44,331 nucleotides of DNA, taken from positions 1-44,331 of the forward strand of contig JAUSPK010000183.1 of assembly GCA_030655735.1 (NCBI GenBank), written 5' to 3'. The DNA is from Syntrophales bacterium. GTDB lineage: Bacteria > Desulfobacterota > Syntrophia > Syntrophales > UBA2210. Positions 1-7,973 of the stretch are shown piece by piece (the stretch's first letter is position 1; the number at the start of each line of letters is the position of its first letter). Made by a program: the position numbers and the translations under genes. Below the pieces are notes generated by a model. The model saw nothing but the letters and a program-made list of their open reading frames with translations. It searched no databases and was not told the origin of the DNA.

Positions 1-75
1 GAGAGGAAGCCATCGGGGGACATAGGTGACGATCCCCATCCCGATGAGGATGTACAGATAATCGGCATGTATCAT
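1..75 (-). CDS. azlD: AzlD-family branched-chain amino-acid transport protein, N-terminal fragment
   Basis: Only the first 25 codons are inside the window; the gene runs off the left edge. The start codon (complement of 73-75) overlaps the azlC stop in an ATGA arrangement, and GGAGGG lies just upstream. The visible residues, MIHADYLYILIGMGIVTYVP, form the beginning of a first membrane helix, as in the small (about 100 aa) AzlD subunit that pairs with AzlC to export branched-chain amino acids. The assignment rests mainly on the azlC partner and the translational overlap. Confidence 0.75.
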   Translation of the reverse strand, partial: MIHADYLYILIGMGIVTYVPRWLPL

Positions 76-797
76 GGTTGTCCCTCCGCGCCTGAGGAGA
101 CCCGCGACCGTTTGAGAATAACCCCCAGTGCCGCCGCGATCACCGAGGCAATCACGATGTAGCTGTTTCCGGGGATCAGGAGCGACAGGCCGACGGCAAG
201 GAGACCGGCGATGATGGCGACGATCACGTACAGTCTCCCCCTGAGCTGGAAGATGAGGAGGCAGATAAACATGGCGCTCAGGGCGTAGTCGATTCCGAAG
301 GCCCCGGCGGGGATGAACTGCCCGCCGAATCCGCCCGCCACCGTGCGGGCTATCCAGGGGAGGTTTGTTGTGTGATTCAGGACGAGAGCGCGTCTCCAGT
401 CCCAATTGCCGTCCCTGAACTTGGCGCTGTTGAGGGCGAAGCTCTCATCCGTCACCCCGTAGGCAAAGAGGGAGAGCGGGCCCGTGCCGAGATTGCGCAT
501 AAAGGTCGAAAGCGACGAGCTCATCAGCATGTGGCGCAGATTGACGGTAAAGGTGGTGATCACGATGGGGACGATGCCGGCCCCGGCGCTCAGCATGGAG
601 ACGGCGATAAACTGTGAGCTGCCCGCGTAGACGAGGAGGGACATGAGGCCGATCTCGACGGGGGAGAGCCCCGCCTTCTGGGCGATCACACCAAAGGCCA
701 GGCCGATGGCGAGGTAGCCGAGGCAGATGGGCCACGCGCCGATAATGCCGTCTTTCAGTATTCCCATCCAGTGGATGTTGTGTGATTCAGAATCCAT
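72..797 (-). CDS. azlC: AzlC-family branched-chain amino-acid exporter, large subunit
   Basis: A 241-aa integral membrane protein with the AzlC layout: an N-terminal GILKDGIIGAWPICLGYLAIGLAFG segment split over the first helix, a second block around VYAGSSQFIAVSML, and several further hydrophobic helices to residue 230. The family works with AzlD as an inner-membrane exporter of leucine, isoleucine, valine and analogues. The length matches the family (about 230-250 aa). The start at 797 has only a weak AGCAGG ribosome site; Met11 (codon ending at 767) is a possible alternative. It is divergent from the alcohol dehydrogenase gene across about 200 bp. Confidence 0.88.
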   Translation of the reverse strand: MDSESHNIHWMGILKDGIIGAWPICLGYLAIGLAFGVIAQKAGLSPVEIGLMSLLVYAGSSQFIAVSMLSAGAGIVPIVITTFTVNLRHMLMSSSLSTFMRNLGTGPLSLFAYGVTDESFALNSAKFRDGNWDWRRALVLNHTTNLPWIARTVAGGFGGQFIPAGAFGIDYALSAMFICLLIFQLRGRLYVIVAIIAGLLAVGLSLLIPGNSYIVIASVIAAALGVILKRSRVSSGAEGQP

Positions 798-924
798 GCC
801 TGCTGTCCGTACGTTACGTCGGAAATCCCTGCCAAATCGAGCCCTCAGACCCGAGGGCGACAGGCCGGAGATTTACTACAATACAGACGGGAAGTCAAAG
901 AGGCTTTTGACATGGTCTGGCTCA

Positions 925-953
925 TTGACAGATTCCCGGCGCGCATGTATACA
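925..953 (+). promoter_or_regulatory. sigma70-type promoter for the alcohol dehydrogenase gene
   Basis: TTGACA at 925-930 and TATACA at 948-953 are separated by exactly 17 bp, placing the transcription start near 960. The dehydrogenase start codon follows at 1000 with AGGGGGG at 984-990. The reading frame stays open upstream to 727, but those codons lie across the promoter and resemble no family member, so they are not part of the protein. A small hairpin (841-846 with 853-858) lies farther upstream. Confidence 0.7.
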
Positions 954-999
954 GTACTTCCAGAAGGGAACAAAATACTTTTCAGGGGGGAACGGTGAG

Positions 1000-2166
1000 A
1001 TGCAGAATTTTGTATTCGAAAATCCGACAAAGATAGTCTTCGGAAAGGATCAGATCAAAAAGACCGGCCGCGAAGTCAAGAAATTCGGCCGAAAGGTCCT
1101 GATGGTCTATGGCCAGGGGAGCATCAAGAAAAACGGTATCTACGATCGGGTTATCGCGTCGCTTAATGAAGCGGGACTCCAAATCGTCGAGTTTCCCGGC
1201 GTCAGGTCAAACCCGGTCCTGTCCTATGCCTTGAAGGGGATCGATGTCGCGAAAAGAGAGGGGGTCGATGTGGTCCTCGCGGTCGGGGGCGGGAGTGTCA
1301 TGGATACGGCGAAGACGATAGCAGTCGGGGCGAAAACGGATGATGACGTATGGGATTATTTCGTCTTCAAAAAGGCGGTACAGGGCGCCCTGCCCCTCCT
1401 GACGGTTGTCACCATCTCCGCCAGCGCGTCGGAGATGAATCCGGCGGCGGTCATTACGAAAGAGGAGGATGCTCAGAAGTACAGCTTCAGGTCCCCCTTT
1501 GCCCAGCCGAAGACATCCATTCTCGATCCGACGGCGCTCTTTACACTCAGTCCCGCGTACAGCGCGTACAGCGCGGTCGACGCGATAGCGCACATGCTGG
1601 AACCGTATTTCAAAAATACGGAACCGAACAGCCTCCTTCAGGACAGGCTTGTGGAGGGTCTGGTGAAGACGGTTATGGAAAGCGCGGAGGCCATACTGAA
1701 GGATCCGGCTGATTACGATGCGAGAGCAAACATGATGTGGGCCGCCATACTGGGCTTTAACGGTATGACCACGGCTGGCATAGGACTGATAGGCCTCCCC
1801 GCCCACATGATGGAGCATGCCGTGAGTGCGCTCTACGATATCGCGCACGGCGCCGGGTTGTCGATCACCCTTCCGGCGTGGATGTCGTACATAGTTGGCG
1901 AGAATCCTGCGAAGTTTGCAAGGCTGGCACGTAAACTCTTCGGTATCGAGGAGAAGGACGACCTTAAGGCAGGGATGGCGGGGATTGCCCGTTTAAAAGA
2001 GTGGTTTAAGTCCATCGGAAGCCCCGTTTCGCTCGGAGAGGCGCAGATACCCGAGCAGGACATAGGAAAGATTGCAGAAAACGCGTACGCGCTCTCCCAG
2101 CTTTGGGGGCTTAGTGATTATTATACTGAAGAGGTTATCACCGATATCCTCAAACTGTGTAAGTAG
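1000..2166 (+). CDS. Iron-containing alcohol dehydrogenase (butanol dehydrogenase-like)
   Basis: A 388-aa group III (Fe-type) alcohol dehydrogenase, probably NAD(P)H-dependent and cytoplasmic, reducing aldehydes to alcohols or the reverse. Family features visible: N-terminal FENPTKIVFG, the nucleotide-binding GGGSVMDTAK loop near residues 95-105, and metal-ligand segments AVDAIAHMLEPYF and LPAHMMEHAVSALYDIAHG, supplying the Asp and His residues expected for the metal. Length and the MQNFVFENP start match the BDH/YqhD branch. The start is set by the AGGGGGG site and by the promoter at 925-953. mobA follows after 19 bp and is probably co-transcribed. The substrate cannot be told from sequence. 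Confidence 0.9.
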   Translation: MQNFVFENPTKIVFGKDQIKKTGREVKKFGRKVLMVYGQGSIKKNGIYDRVIASLNEAGLQIVEFPGVRSNPVLSYALKGIDVAKREGVDVVLAVGGGSVMDTAKTIAVGAKTDDDVWDYFVFKKAVQGALPLLTVVTISASASEMNPAAVITKEEDAQKYSFRSPFAQPKTSILDPTALFTLSPAYSAYSAVDAIAHMLEPYFKNTEPNSLLQDRLVEGLVKTVMESAEAILKDPADYDARANMMWAAILGFNGMTTAGIGLIGLPAHMMEHAVSALYDIAHGAGLSITLPAWMSYIVGENPAKFARLARKLFGIEEKDDLKAGMAGIARLKEWFKSIGSPVSLGEAQIPEQDIGKIAENAYALSQLWGLSDYYTEEVITDILKLCK

Positions 2167-2185
2167 AGGAAAGCTGTAAGGGTAT

Positions 2186-2767
2186 ATGACGGGAATCATA
2201 CTATCGGGGGGCAAGAACGCCCGGATGGGCGAGAACAAGGCGTTTATACGTATAAACGGGGAGCGGATCATTGACCGAACGATACGGATCTTCAGGGAGC
2301 TGTTTGATGAGATCGTCCTGGTCACCAACGAACCCCTTGCATATCTTGAGTTCGATCTGAAGATCGTCACGGATATCATCAAGGGAAAGGCCGCCCTGGG
2401 GGGGATCTATACCGGCCTGTTCCACTCGGCCTGCGAGCACGCCTTTGTCTGCCCCTGCGACATGCCCTTTCTGAACGTCGATTTTATACGGTATATGAAA
2501 GACAGGACGAAGAACTACGATATCGTGGTCCCGGTGGAGCCCGAAGGGTTCCAGCCCCTGCACGCGATATATTCCAGACGGTGCATGCCGGCCATGAAAA
2601 GGTGTATTGACGAGGACCGGCTGAAGATATCCGGCTTTTACGAACAGGTACGGGTTTTGAAGATACCGCCCGAGGCCATCGCACCGTTCGATCCCGAGGG
2701 GAGGATGTTTTCCAACGTCAACTCCCCCGATGACCTCGAAATCGTGGGAAACGGGGCCAATCACTGA
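2186..2767 (+). CDS. mobA: Molybdenum cofactor guanylyltransferase MobA
   Basis: A 193-aa nucleotidyltransferase of the MobA family, which transfers GMP from GTP to molybdopterin to give the bis-MGD cofactor of molybdenum or tungsten oxidoreductases such as formate dehydrogenases. The N-terminal LSGGKNARMGENKAF is the family's GTP-binding signature, and CPCDMPFL (about residues 91-98) carries the metal-binding DMP motif. A short AAGGG site precedes the ATG. It lies 19 bp behind the alcohol dehydrogenase and its stop codon abuts the folD stop codon on the other strand with no spacer. No molybdoenzyme gene is visible in the window, so its client lies elsewhere. Confidence 0.9.
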   Translation: MTGIILSGGKNARMGENKAFIRINGERIIDRTIRIFRELFDEIVLVTNEPLAYLEFDLKIVTDIIKGKAALGGIYTGLFHSACEHAFVCPCDMPFLNVDFIRYMKDRTKNYDIVVPVEPEGFQPLHAIYSRRCMPAMKRCIDEDRLKISGFYEQVRVLKIPPEAIAPFDPEGRMFSNVNSPDDLEIVGNGANH

Positions 2768-3622
2768 TCAGGACTGCCGCTGGGCGCACTCCAATGTATT
2801 TTTCAAAAGCATGGCAATGGTGGTGGGGCCGACCCCGCCGAGCCGGGGGGTGATCCATCCGGCTACCTCCGCGACCGATTCATCGACATCGGGAACGAGA
2901 CGTTTCCCCTCCCAGGTAATCCCCCCGCTGATGACCACGGCTCCGGGCTTGACCATCTCCTTCGTCACGATGCCGGGGACACCCGCCGCGGCAATCACGA
3001 TGTCCGCCCTTTTCGTATAGTACGCTATGTTGTCAACCCCCGTATGCACGACCGTCACCGCGGCATTCGCCCCCGCCTTCTTCATTGTCAGCAGCAGCGC
3101 GAGGGGACGGCCCAGGGTGGAGCCTCTCCCAACGATAACCACCTCCCGCCCCTCCACGGGGATCTCATAGTGGAGCAGCATGGCATGGATGCCTGCAGGC
3201 GTGGCCGGTATCGGTCCCGGTTCCTGCAGAACCAATCTGCCGAGGTTCACGGGATGCAGGCCGTCCGCGTCCTTCTCGGGGGCCATCGCCTCGAGTGCCT
3301 CCGAATAGTCAAATCCTCGCGGAACGGGATACTGAATAATGAAGGCATGGACCTGGTCATTCCGGTTGAATTCTCGGACCGCATCGAGCAGGTCCGCCTG
3401 AGAGGCCCCGTCCGCAATGTGCCTGTCGAATGAGGCGAATCCGTTCTCCCTGCACGCTTCATGCTTCTTGCGGACGTAGCCGGCGCTCGCCGGATCGTCT
3501 CCCACCAGGATGGTCCCAAGCCCGGGGATAACCCCCTGCTTTCGCATTTCTCCGACCCGCCCTGCAACCTGTCTGAGCACGGCCTCCGCGACGGGCTTTC
3601 CCTCAAGATAGTGTGCCGGCAT
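2768..3622 (-). CDS. folD: Bifunctional methylene-tetrahydrofolate dehydrogenase / cyclohydrolase
   Basis: A 284-aa FolD, which interconverts 5,10-methylene-, methenyl- and 10-formyl-tetrahydrofolate in the cytoplasm using NADP. Visible signatures: YVRKKHEACRENGF with the catalytic Lys, QYPVPRGF, and DADGLHPVNLGRL, followed by the Rossmann segment VVIVGRGSTLGRPLALLL and the C-terminal GGVGPTTIAMLL. A GTG 15 bp upstream (3637) is in frame, but the ATG at 3622 is preferred: AAAGGA lies 6 bp before it and family proteins begin here. It is the last gene of the acyl-CoA dehydrogenase-etfB-etfA-folD run, 32 bp after etfA. Confidence 0.94.
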   Translation of the reverse strand: MPAHYLEGKPVAEAVLRQVAGRVGEMRKQGVIPGLGTILVGDDPASAGYVRKKHEACRENGFASFDRHIADGASQADLLDAVREFNRNDQVHAFIIQYPVPRGFDYSEALEAMAPEKDADGLHPVNLGRLVLQEPGPIPATPAGIHAMLLHYEIPVEGREVVIVGRGSTLGRPLALLLTMKKAGANAAVTVVHTGVDNIAYYTKRADIVIAAAGVPGIVTKEMVKPGAVVISGGITWEGKRLVPDVDESVAEVAGWITPRLGGVGPTTIAMLLKNTLECAQRQS

Positions 3623-3654
3623 CTCTGTTCCTTTCACGATCTCCGGACCGTCCT

Positions 3655-4656
3655 TTATTGTGAATAGCCTTTGAGCGATTCTATCAGCGACGGAACAATA
3701 TCTTTAAGATCACCGACCAGACCGAGGTCACAGTGGGCAAAGATGGCCGCGTTTGGATCCTGGTTGATCGCCACCATCAGGTCGGCCTTTTTGATGCCGA
3801 CCAGGTGGTGCATGTGCCCTGAAATGCCGATGCCGATGTAGAGTCGAGGATAAACGGTTCGGCCGCTCTGACCGACCATCTGGTTTCCCTCGGCCCAGCC
3901 CTCGTCAACCGGCGGCCGTGTCGCACCGACGGCTCCATGAAGCATCGCAGCCAGGTCTTCGATATGGTGCCAGTTCTCCTCGCGGCCAACGCCGTATCCG
4001 CCCACGACGATTACTTCCGCCGTTTCAAGATCGCCGGGTTTCGCCTCCTGGTGGTGCGTTTCGACTATACGATAGCCGAAGTCACTCTGGTCCACGGCTC
4101 CATTGATGTATATTATGCGGCCACGAACCGTGCCCGGCGGAGGCATGTCAAAGATGCCCGGATTGATCGTAGCCATCTGCGGGCGGGTGCGAGGACAGGA
4201 AATCCGGCCGAGACTGTTCCCGCCGGACCAGGGAATGACAGCCAGTAATTCTCCTGTATCGTTCAGTTCGAGGTCGATGCAGTGCGCCGATAAACCCGTT
4301 CGCAGCCGGGCCGCGAGCCGGGGGCCGAGATCGGTTCCCATGGTCGTGGCCCCCAGGAGGAATACCTCGGGTTCGTGTTCCCTGATAGCCCGTTCGAGGA
4401 CTTTTACATAGGCCAGGTTGTGGTACTCGGCGAGCCCTGAAGCATCGGCAACGATTACCTCATGGACACCATAACTGAGGATCTCATCGGCGAGTTTTTC
4501 TACCTGATGGCCAAGCAGGACGGCACCTACCTTCCATCCGATGTCTTCCGCCAGGTTCAGGGCCTTGCCCAGCAGTTCGATACCCACCTCGGCCGGCTTA
4601 CCCTTGCGCTGTTCGACAAAGACCCAGAGTTTACATTCCGATTGAGTCTCAGCCAT
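3655..4656 (-). CDS. etfA: Electron transfer flavoprotein alpha subunit
   Basis: A 333-aa EtfA that binds FAD and shuttles electrons with the adjacent acyl-CoA dehydrogenase. The C-terminal FAD domain is clear: VVGGYGVG (217-224), GATRPPVDEGW (244-254), VGQSGRTVYP (261-270) and GISGHMHH (277-284). The start codon overlaps the end of etfB by 8 bp; longer in-frame reading upstream is only the etfB region read in another frame. The usual GISGA(I/V)QH motif is here GISGHMHH, so the residue normally Gln is His283, with His281 in place of Ala; the adjacent conserved His (284) is kept. Whether this ETF bifurcates electrons cannot be decided by eye. Confidence 0.95.
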   Translation of the reverse strand: MAETQSECKLWVFVEQRKGKPAEVGIELLGKALNLAEDIGWKVGAVLLGHQVEKLADEILSYGVHEVIVADASGLAEYHNLAYVKVLERAIREHEPEVFLLGATTMGTDLGPRLAARLRTGLSAHCIDLELNDTGELLAVIPWSGGNSLGRISCPRTRPQMATINPGIFDMPPPGTVRGRIIYINGAVDQSDFGYRIVETHHQEAKPGDLETAEVIVVGGYGVGREENWHHIEDLAAMLHGAVGATRPPVDEGWAEGNQMVGQSGRTVYPRLYIGIGISGHMHHLVGIKKADLMVAINQDPNAAIFAHCDLGLVGDLKDIVPSLIESLKGYSQ

Positions 4657-5449
4657 GACAAAACCCCATTCTGTATAACCGGTCCGCCAGGGTTTGAGCC
4701 TGCGCGCGCGCGTCACCCTGAAGCATCTCGGCCTTCGTTTTTTTCTCGGGAACCATAAGATCGACAATCTGAGTCGGCGAGCCCTCAAGACCGATCCAGG
4801 GTTCGTCGAGGATCAGATCATCGGCGGTCAGAACCCGGGCTTCTTTTTGTTCCCCATCAAGAATTGCCATCAGCGTCACGTACCGCGGCTTGTTGATCTC
4901 CTTGACCACCGACAGAACCATCGGTGGGTCGAGCTCGGCAATCATATATCCGTCCTCGATCTGTGACTGGACCCGAAAGGTCTTTTCGTCGGATACCTGG
5001 ACGGAACTGACGTGCATGAGGTTCGGAACGCCGAGAAGTTCCGCGATCTGAGGGCTGACCTGAGCGGTGCCGCTGTCGGTGGTCTCGTCGCCGCACAAGA
5101 GGAGATCGAAGGGACCGATAGACCTGACGGCAGCCGCGATGATCGACGCCGTAGCCAGCGTGTCCGATCCGGCAAACCGCCGGTCGGAAAGCACCACCAT
5201 CCGGTCTGCTCCCATGGCCAAAGCTTCCCGCAGTAGGGGAAGGGAAGCCTCGGGTGCCATACTCACGACAACAATCTCACCGCCGAAACGCTCGCGCAGC
5301 CGGAGTGCCTCCTCGAGGGCGTGTTTGTCCAGAGGGTTGATGACACTCGGCACATCCTGGCGGTTCAAGGTCTTTGTCGTTTCGTCAAGGACCTCCCGGC
5401 CCGCATATTTAGGATCGGGAACCGGTTTGATGCAAACAATGATACGCAT
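4649..5449 (-). CDS. etfB: Electron transfer flavoprotein beta subunit
   Basis: A 266-aa EtfB, partner of the EtfA encoded immediately downstream. The N-terminal MRIIVCIKPVPDP, the segment INPLDKHALEEALRLRE, the nucleotide-binding LLLCGDETTDSGTAQVSPQ region and the family signature INKPRYVTL are all visible. It lies 18 bp after the acyl-CoA dehydrogenase gene and overlaps etfA by 8 bp, indicating translational coupling. The second nucleotide site could hold AMP or FAD. The TTDSGTAQV segment has the Thr-rich form seen in several anaerobe ETFs, but this alone does not prove electron bifurcation. Confidence 0.95.
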   Translation of the reverse strand: MRIIVCIKPVPDPKYAGREVLDETTKTLNRQDVPSVINPLDKHALEEALRLRERFGGEIVVVSMAPEASLPLLREALAMGADRMVVLSDRRFAGSDTLATASIIAAAVRSIGPFDLLLCGDETTDSGTAQVSPQIAELLGVPNLMHVSSVQVSDEKTFRVQSQIEDGYMIAELDPPMVLSVVKEINKPRYVTLMAILDGEQKEARVLTADDLILDEPWIGLEGSPTQIVDLMVPEKKTKAEMLQGDARAQAQTLADRLYRMGFCHG

Positions 5450-5467
5450 ACCTGTTTCCGTGTCTCT

Positions 5468-6610
5468 CTATTGGTATTGCTTTATCGCGATACGTGAAAG
5501 CACAAGCTTGGCGATCTCGGCCGTACCTCCCGCGGGAACTGCCACGAGAGCGTCGCGCATCAGTCTCTGAATCGGGTATTCTTTCAGGATGCCATAGCTT
5601 CCGTGAATCTCGATTGCCTTTCGTGCCGATCTGGCAGCCGCCTCGCAGATCCACTGTTTCGCCAGTGTCGCCGCCGCATCCGCCGGGATGTTGTTGTCCA
5701 GCATCCAGCCGGCGCGGTACGCGAGCAGTCGGGCGATTTCCAGGTCCGAATAGATCTCGGTAATATACCACTGTATCGCCTGGAGGTTTGAAATCGGCTT
5801 TCCGTAGAGTTCGCGTTCTGTGGCAAACTTGACCGCCTCTTCGATGACGGCGTTCAGGATGCCGAGGCCCACGCTTGCCATTCCGGGCCGTCCGCAACTT
5901 CCGATGGTTCCGAGCGCTACCGCCATTCCGTTACCCTCACCGCCGATCAGATTTTCTTTCGGTACTTCGCAGTCCTGGAAAACCAGCTCGCCGGTGTTTG
6001 CGCCGCGCAGACCCACCTTGTCTTCAATATGGCCGGTCTTGGCCCCGGGAAAATCTTTTTCCACGATAAACGCCGACATGCCCTTTCGGCCTTCACCTGT
6101 CATGACCGGTACAATCCAGGTGTTCGAGACGTGAGCGTTCGTGATGAAGCACTTCCTGCCGTTCAGTATATATTTGTCGCCTTCCAGCCGTCCCGTTGAC
6201 TTTGTGGCGGCAACATCCGAACCACCCGATGGTTCCGTGACCGCCACTACCCCCAGGGCCTCTCCCTGTGCCAGCGGGGGGAGGTACTTTTTCTTCTGTT
6301 CTTCGCTTCCGAATGTGTTCAGCGCGTAGGTACACATGTGATGAACCTGCAGGGCCATGGGCATGGCGGGACAGACCCGTCCCAGTTGTTCAAGAACCAG
6401 TATTCGTGCCAGGTGCCCAAGACCGGCACCACCATACTCCCGGGGGGTGATGACACCGAGAATACCCATGTCGGCCAGTCCTTTCAAAAGATCCATGGGA
6501 AACTCCCCCGTTTCTTCCATCGTGTCCATGCGTGGGGGTATCTCTTTCTCCGCAAACTCTCGAATTGTTTTCTGAAGCATCTCGTCTCGTTCGGTTAACT
6601 TGAAATCCAT
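5468..6610 (-). CDS. Acyl-CoA dehydrogenase lacking both canonical catalytic Glu positions
   Basis: A 380-aa acyl-CoA dehydrogenase with the full fold: N-terminal helices, the FAD-side VTEPSGGSDVAATKS block (124-138), FITNAHVSN (156-163), GMSAFIVEKD (178-186) and the C-terminal IHGSYGILKEYPIQRLMRDA. It oxidises or reduces the alpha-beta bond of an acyl-CoA and passes electrons to EtfBA encoded behind it. The usual catalytic Glu in the YEGT motif is Gly361 here (PAGGT, 359-363). The alternative position used by isovaleryl-CoA and long-chain enzymes aligns with Gly240 in CGRPGMA. The base is therefore unknown and the substrate may be unusual, for example alicyclic or branched. An AGGAGG site precedes the ATG. 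It is the first gene of the operon. Confidence 0.93.
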   Translation of the reverse strand: MDFKLTERDEMLQKTIREFAEKEIPPRMDTMEETGEFPMDLLKGLADMGILGVITPREYGGAGLGHLARILVLEQLGRVCPAMPMALQVHHMCTYALNTFGSEEQKKKYLPPLAQGEALGVVAVTEPSGGSDVAATKSTGRLEGDKYILNGRKCFITNAHVSNTWIVPVMTGEGRKGMSAFIVEKDFPGAKTGHIEDKVGLRGANTGELVFQDCEVPKENLIGGEGNGMAVALGTIGSCGRPGMASVGLGILNAVIEEAVKFATERELYGKPISNLQAIQWYITEIYSDLEIARLLAYRAGWMLDNNIPADAAATLAKQWICEAAARSARKAIEIHGSYGILKEYPIQRLMRDALVAVPAGGTAEIAKLVLSRIAIKQYQ

Positions 6611-6813
6611 ATATCTTTTCCTCCTGTAAATAGTTTATTTGACAAGCATCATGACACAGATAACCCTGTTTGATGCAGGTAACGACGTTGAGGTACATAT
6701 TCCTGTTCCTGTCGTGTATACTCCGGATACAATGCGTCAGCGTCGAGATCTATGGCATTCCCCAGCACGATATGATAGTCCTTCCGGTACTACGCGTATG
6801 AGGGGAAATTTTC

Positions 6814-7968
6814 ATGAGAGCTATCATGTTCCGGCACAAATGTGAAGAACTGATTCGTCTGGCGGCGCTGTGCACCGTCATCACGGTTTTCGGGGCGATG
6901 CTCCCCTTCTCCTCGTCCGCGGCGGATGGCCCGGAGGCGGATATCGGGGCGAAGATCGGGCAGATGCTGATGGTCGGGTTCAGGGGCCTCGAGGTGGATG
7001 AAGGGTCCCCCGTCATTCGGGATATCAGAGAGGGGAGGATCGGGGGCGTCATCCTTTTTGATTATGACGTCCCGTCGGCCGCTCCCGTCAGAAATATCGA
7101 ATCCCTGCAGCAGGTAAAAAAGCTGGTGGCCGCCCTGAAGGGCGCCGCTCCCATTCCTCTCTTTGTCGCGATCGATCAGGAGGGGGGCCGGGTCTGCCGT
7201 CTGAAGGAAAAGTTCGGGTTCCCGCCTTCCGTGTCGGCGCAGTATCTCGGATCCCTGGACAATATTGAGACAACGAAGAAATCCGCGGATGCGACGGCTG
7301 AAACACTGGCGAGTCTGGGGATAAACCTGAACTTCGCCCCCGTCGTGGATCTGAATACCAATCCGGACAATCCCGTGATCGGGAGACTGGAGCGGAGCTT
7401 TTCGGCCGACCCGGCGGTCGTTACCCGGCAGGCGATTGCGGTTATTGATTCTCTGCACGGTCGCGGTATTCTCTCAGGCATCAAACACTTCCCCGGCCAC
7501 GGGAGTTCCACCGCCGATTCGCACGAGGGGTTTGTCGATATCACACAGACCTGGTCTCGCGAAGAGCTGATTCCCTATGATAGGATCATCAAGGCCGAGA
7601 AGTGTGACATGATCATGACGGCCCATGTATTCAACGGGACGCTCGATCCCCGATGGCCCGCAACGCTCTCATCCGAGGTTATGCACATCCTGCGTGATTA
7701 TATGGGGTATGAAGGCGTCGTCATCTCCGACGACATGCAGATGAAAGCGATACGCGAATCCTACGGGTTTGAGACCGCGATAGAGCGGGCCGTGCTCGCC
7801 GGCGTCGACATCCTCGTCTTTGCCAACAACTCCGTTTTTGAGGAGGATGTCGCATCAAAGGCCGGTGCGATACTGGAGAGGCTGGTGCGCGGGGGAACAA
7901 TCTCTGCCGACAGGATAGACGAATCCTACCGGAGGATCATGAAACTTAAGGAGAGGCTCCGCCGCTGA
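6814..7968 (+). CDS. nagZ: Exported beta-N-acetylhexosaminidase, NagZ-like (GH3)
   Basis: A 384-aa glycoside hydrolase family 3 enzyme. Residues 1-37 form a signal peptide (hydrophobic core LAALCTVITVFGAML, then SSSAAD), so it should act in the periplasm, unlike the cytoplasmic NagZ of enterics. The TIM-barrel motifs are intact: AIDQEGGRV (119-127), KHFPGHG (224-230) with the mobile-loop TADSH including His237, and VISDDMQMKAI with the nucleophile Asp at about 306. It probably removes N-acetylglucosamine from muropeptides or wall fragments. AGGGG lies 10 bp before the ATG. It is convergent with the beta-CASP gene, the stop codons being 5 bp apart. Confidence 0.9.
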   Translation: MRAIMFRHKCEELIRLAALCTVITVFGAMLPFSSSAADGPEADIGAKIGQMLMVGFRGLEVDEGSPVIRDIREGRIGGVILFDYDVPSAAPVRNIESLQQVKKLVAALKGAAPIPLFVAIDQEGGRVCRLKEKFGFPPSVSAQYLGSLDNIETTKKSADATAETLASLGINLNFAPVVDLNTNPDNPVIGRLERSFSADPAVVTRQAIAVIDSLHGRGILSGIKHFPGHGSSTADSHEGFVDITQTWSREELIPYDRIIKAEKCDMIMTAHVFNGTLDPRWPATLSSEVMHILRDYMGYEGVVISDDMQMKAIRESYGFETAIERAVLAGVDILVFANNSVFEEDVASKAGAILERLVRGGTISADRIDESYRRIMKLKERLRR

Positions 7969-7973
7969 GCATT

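Noticed and set aside
727..999. N-terminal extension of the alcohol dehydrogenase
   Set aside because: The promoter TTGACA-17-TATACA and the AGGGGGG site lie inside it, and the family start is at 1000.
6690..6712. GGTACATATTCCTGTTCC upstream of nagZ as another activator box
   Set aside because: The half-sites are spaced two bases wider, the right flank does not match, and no sigma54 promoter follows.
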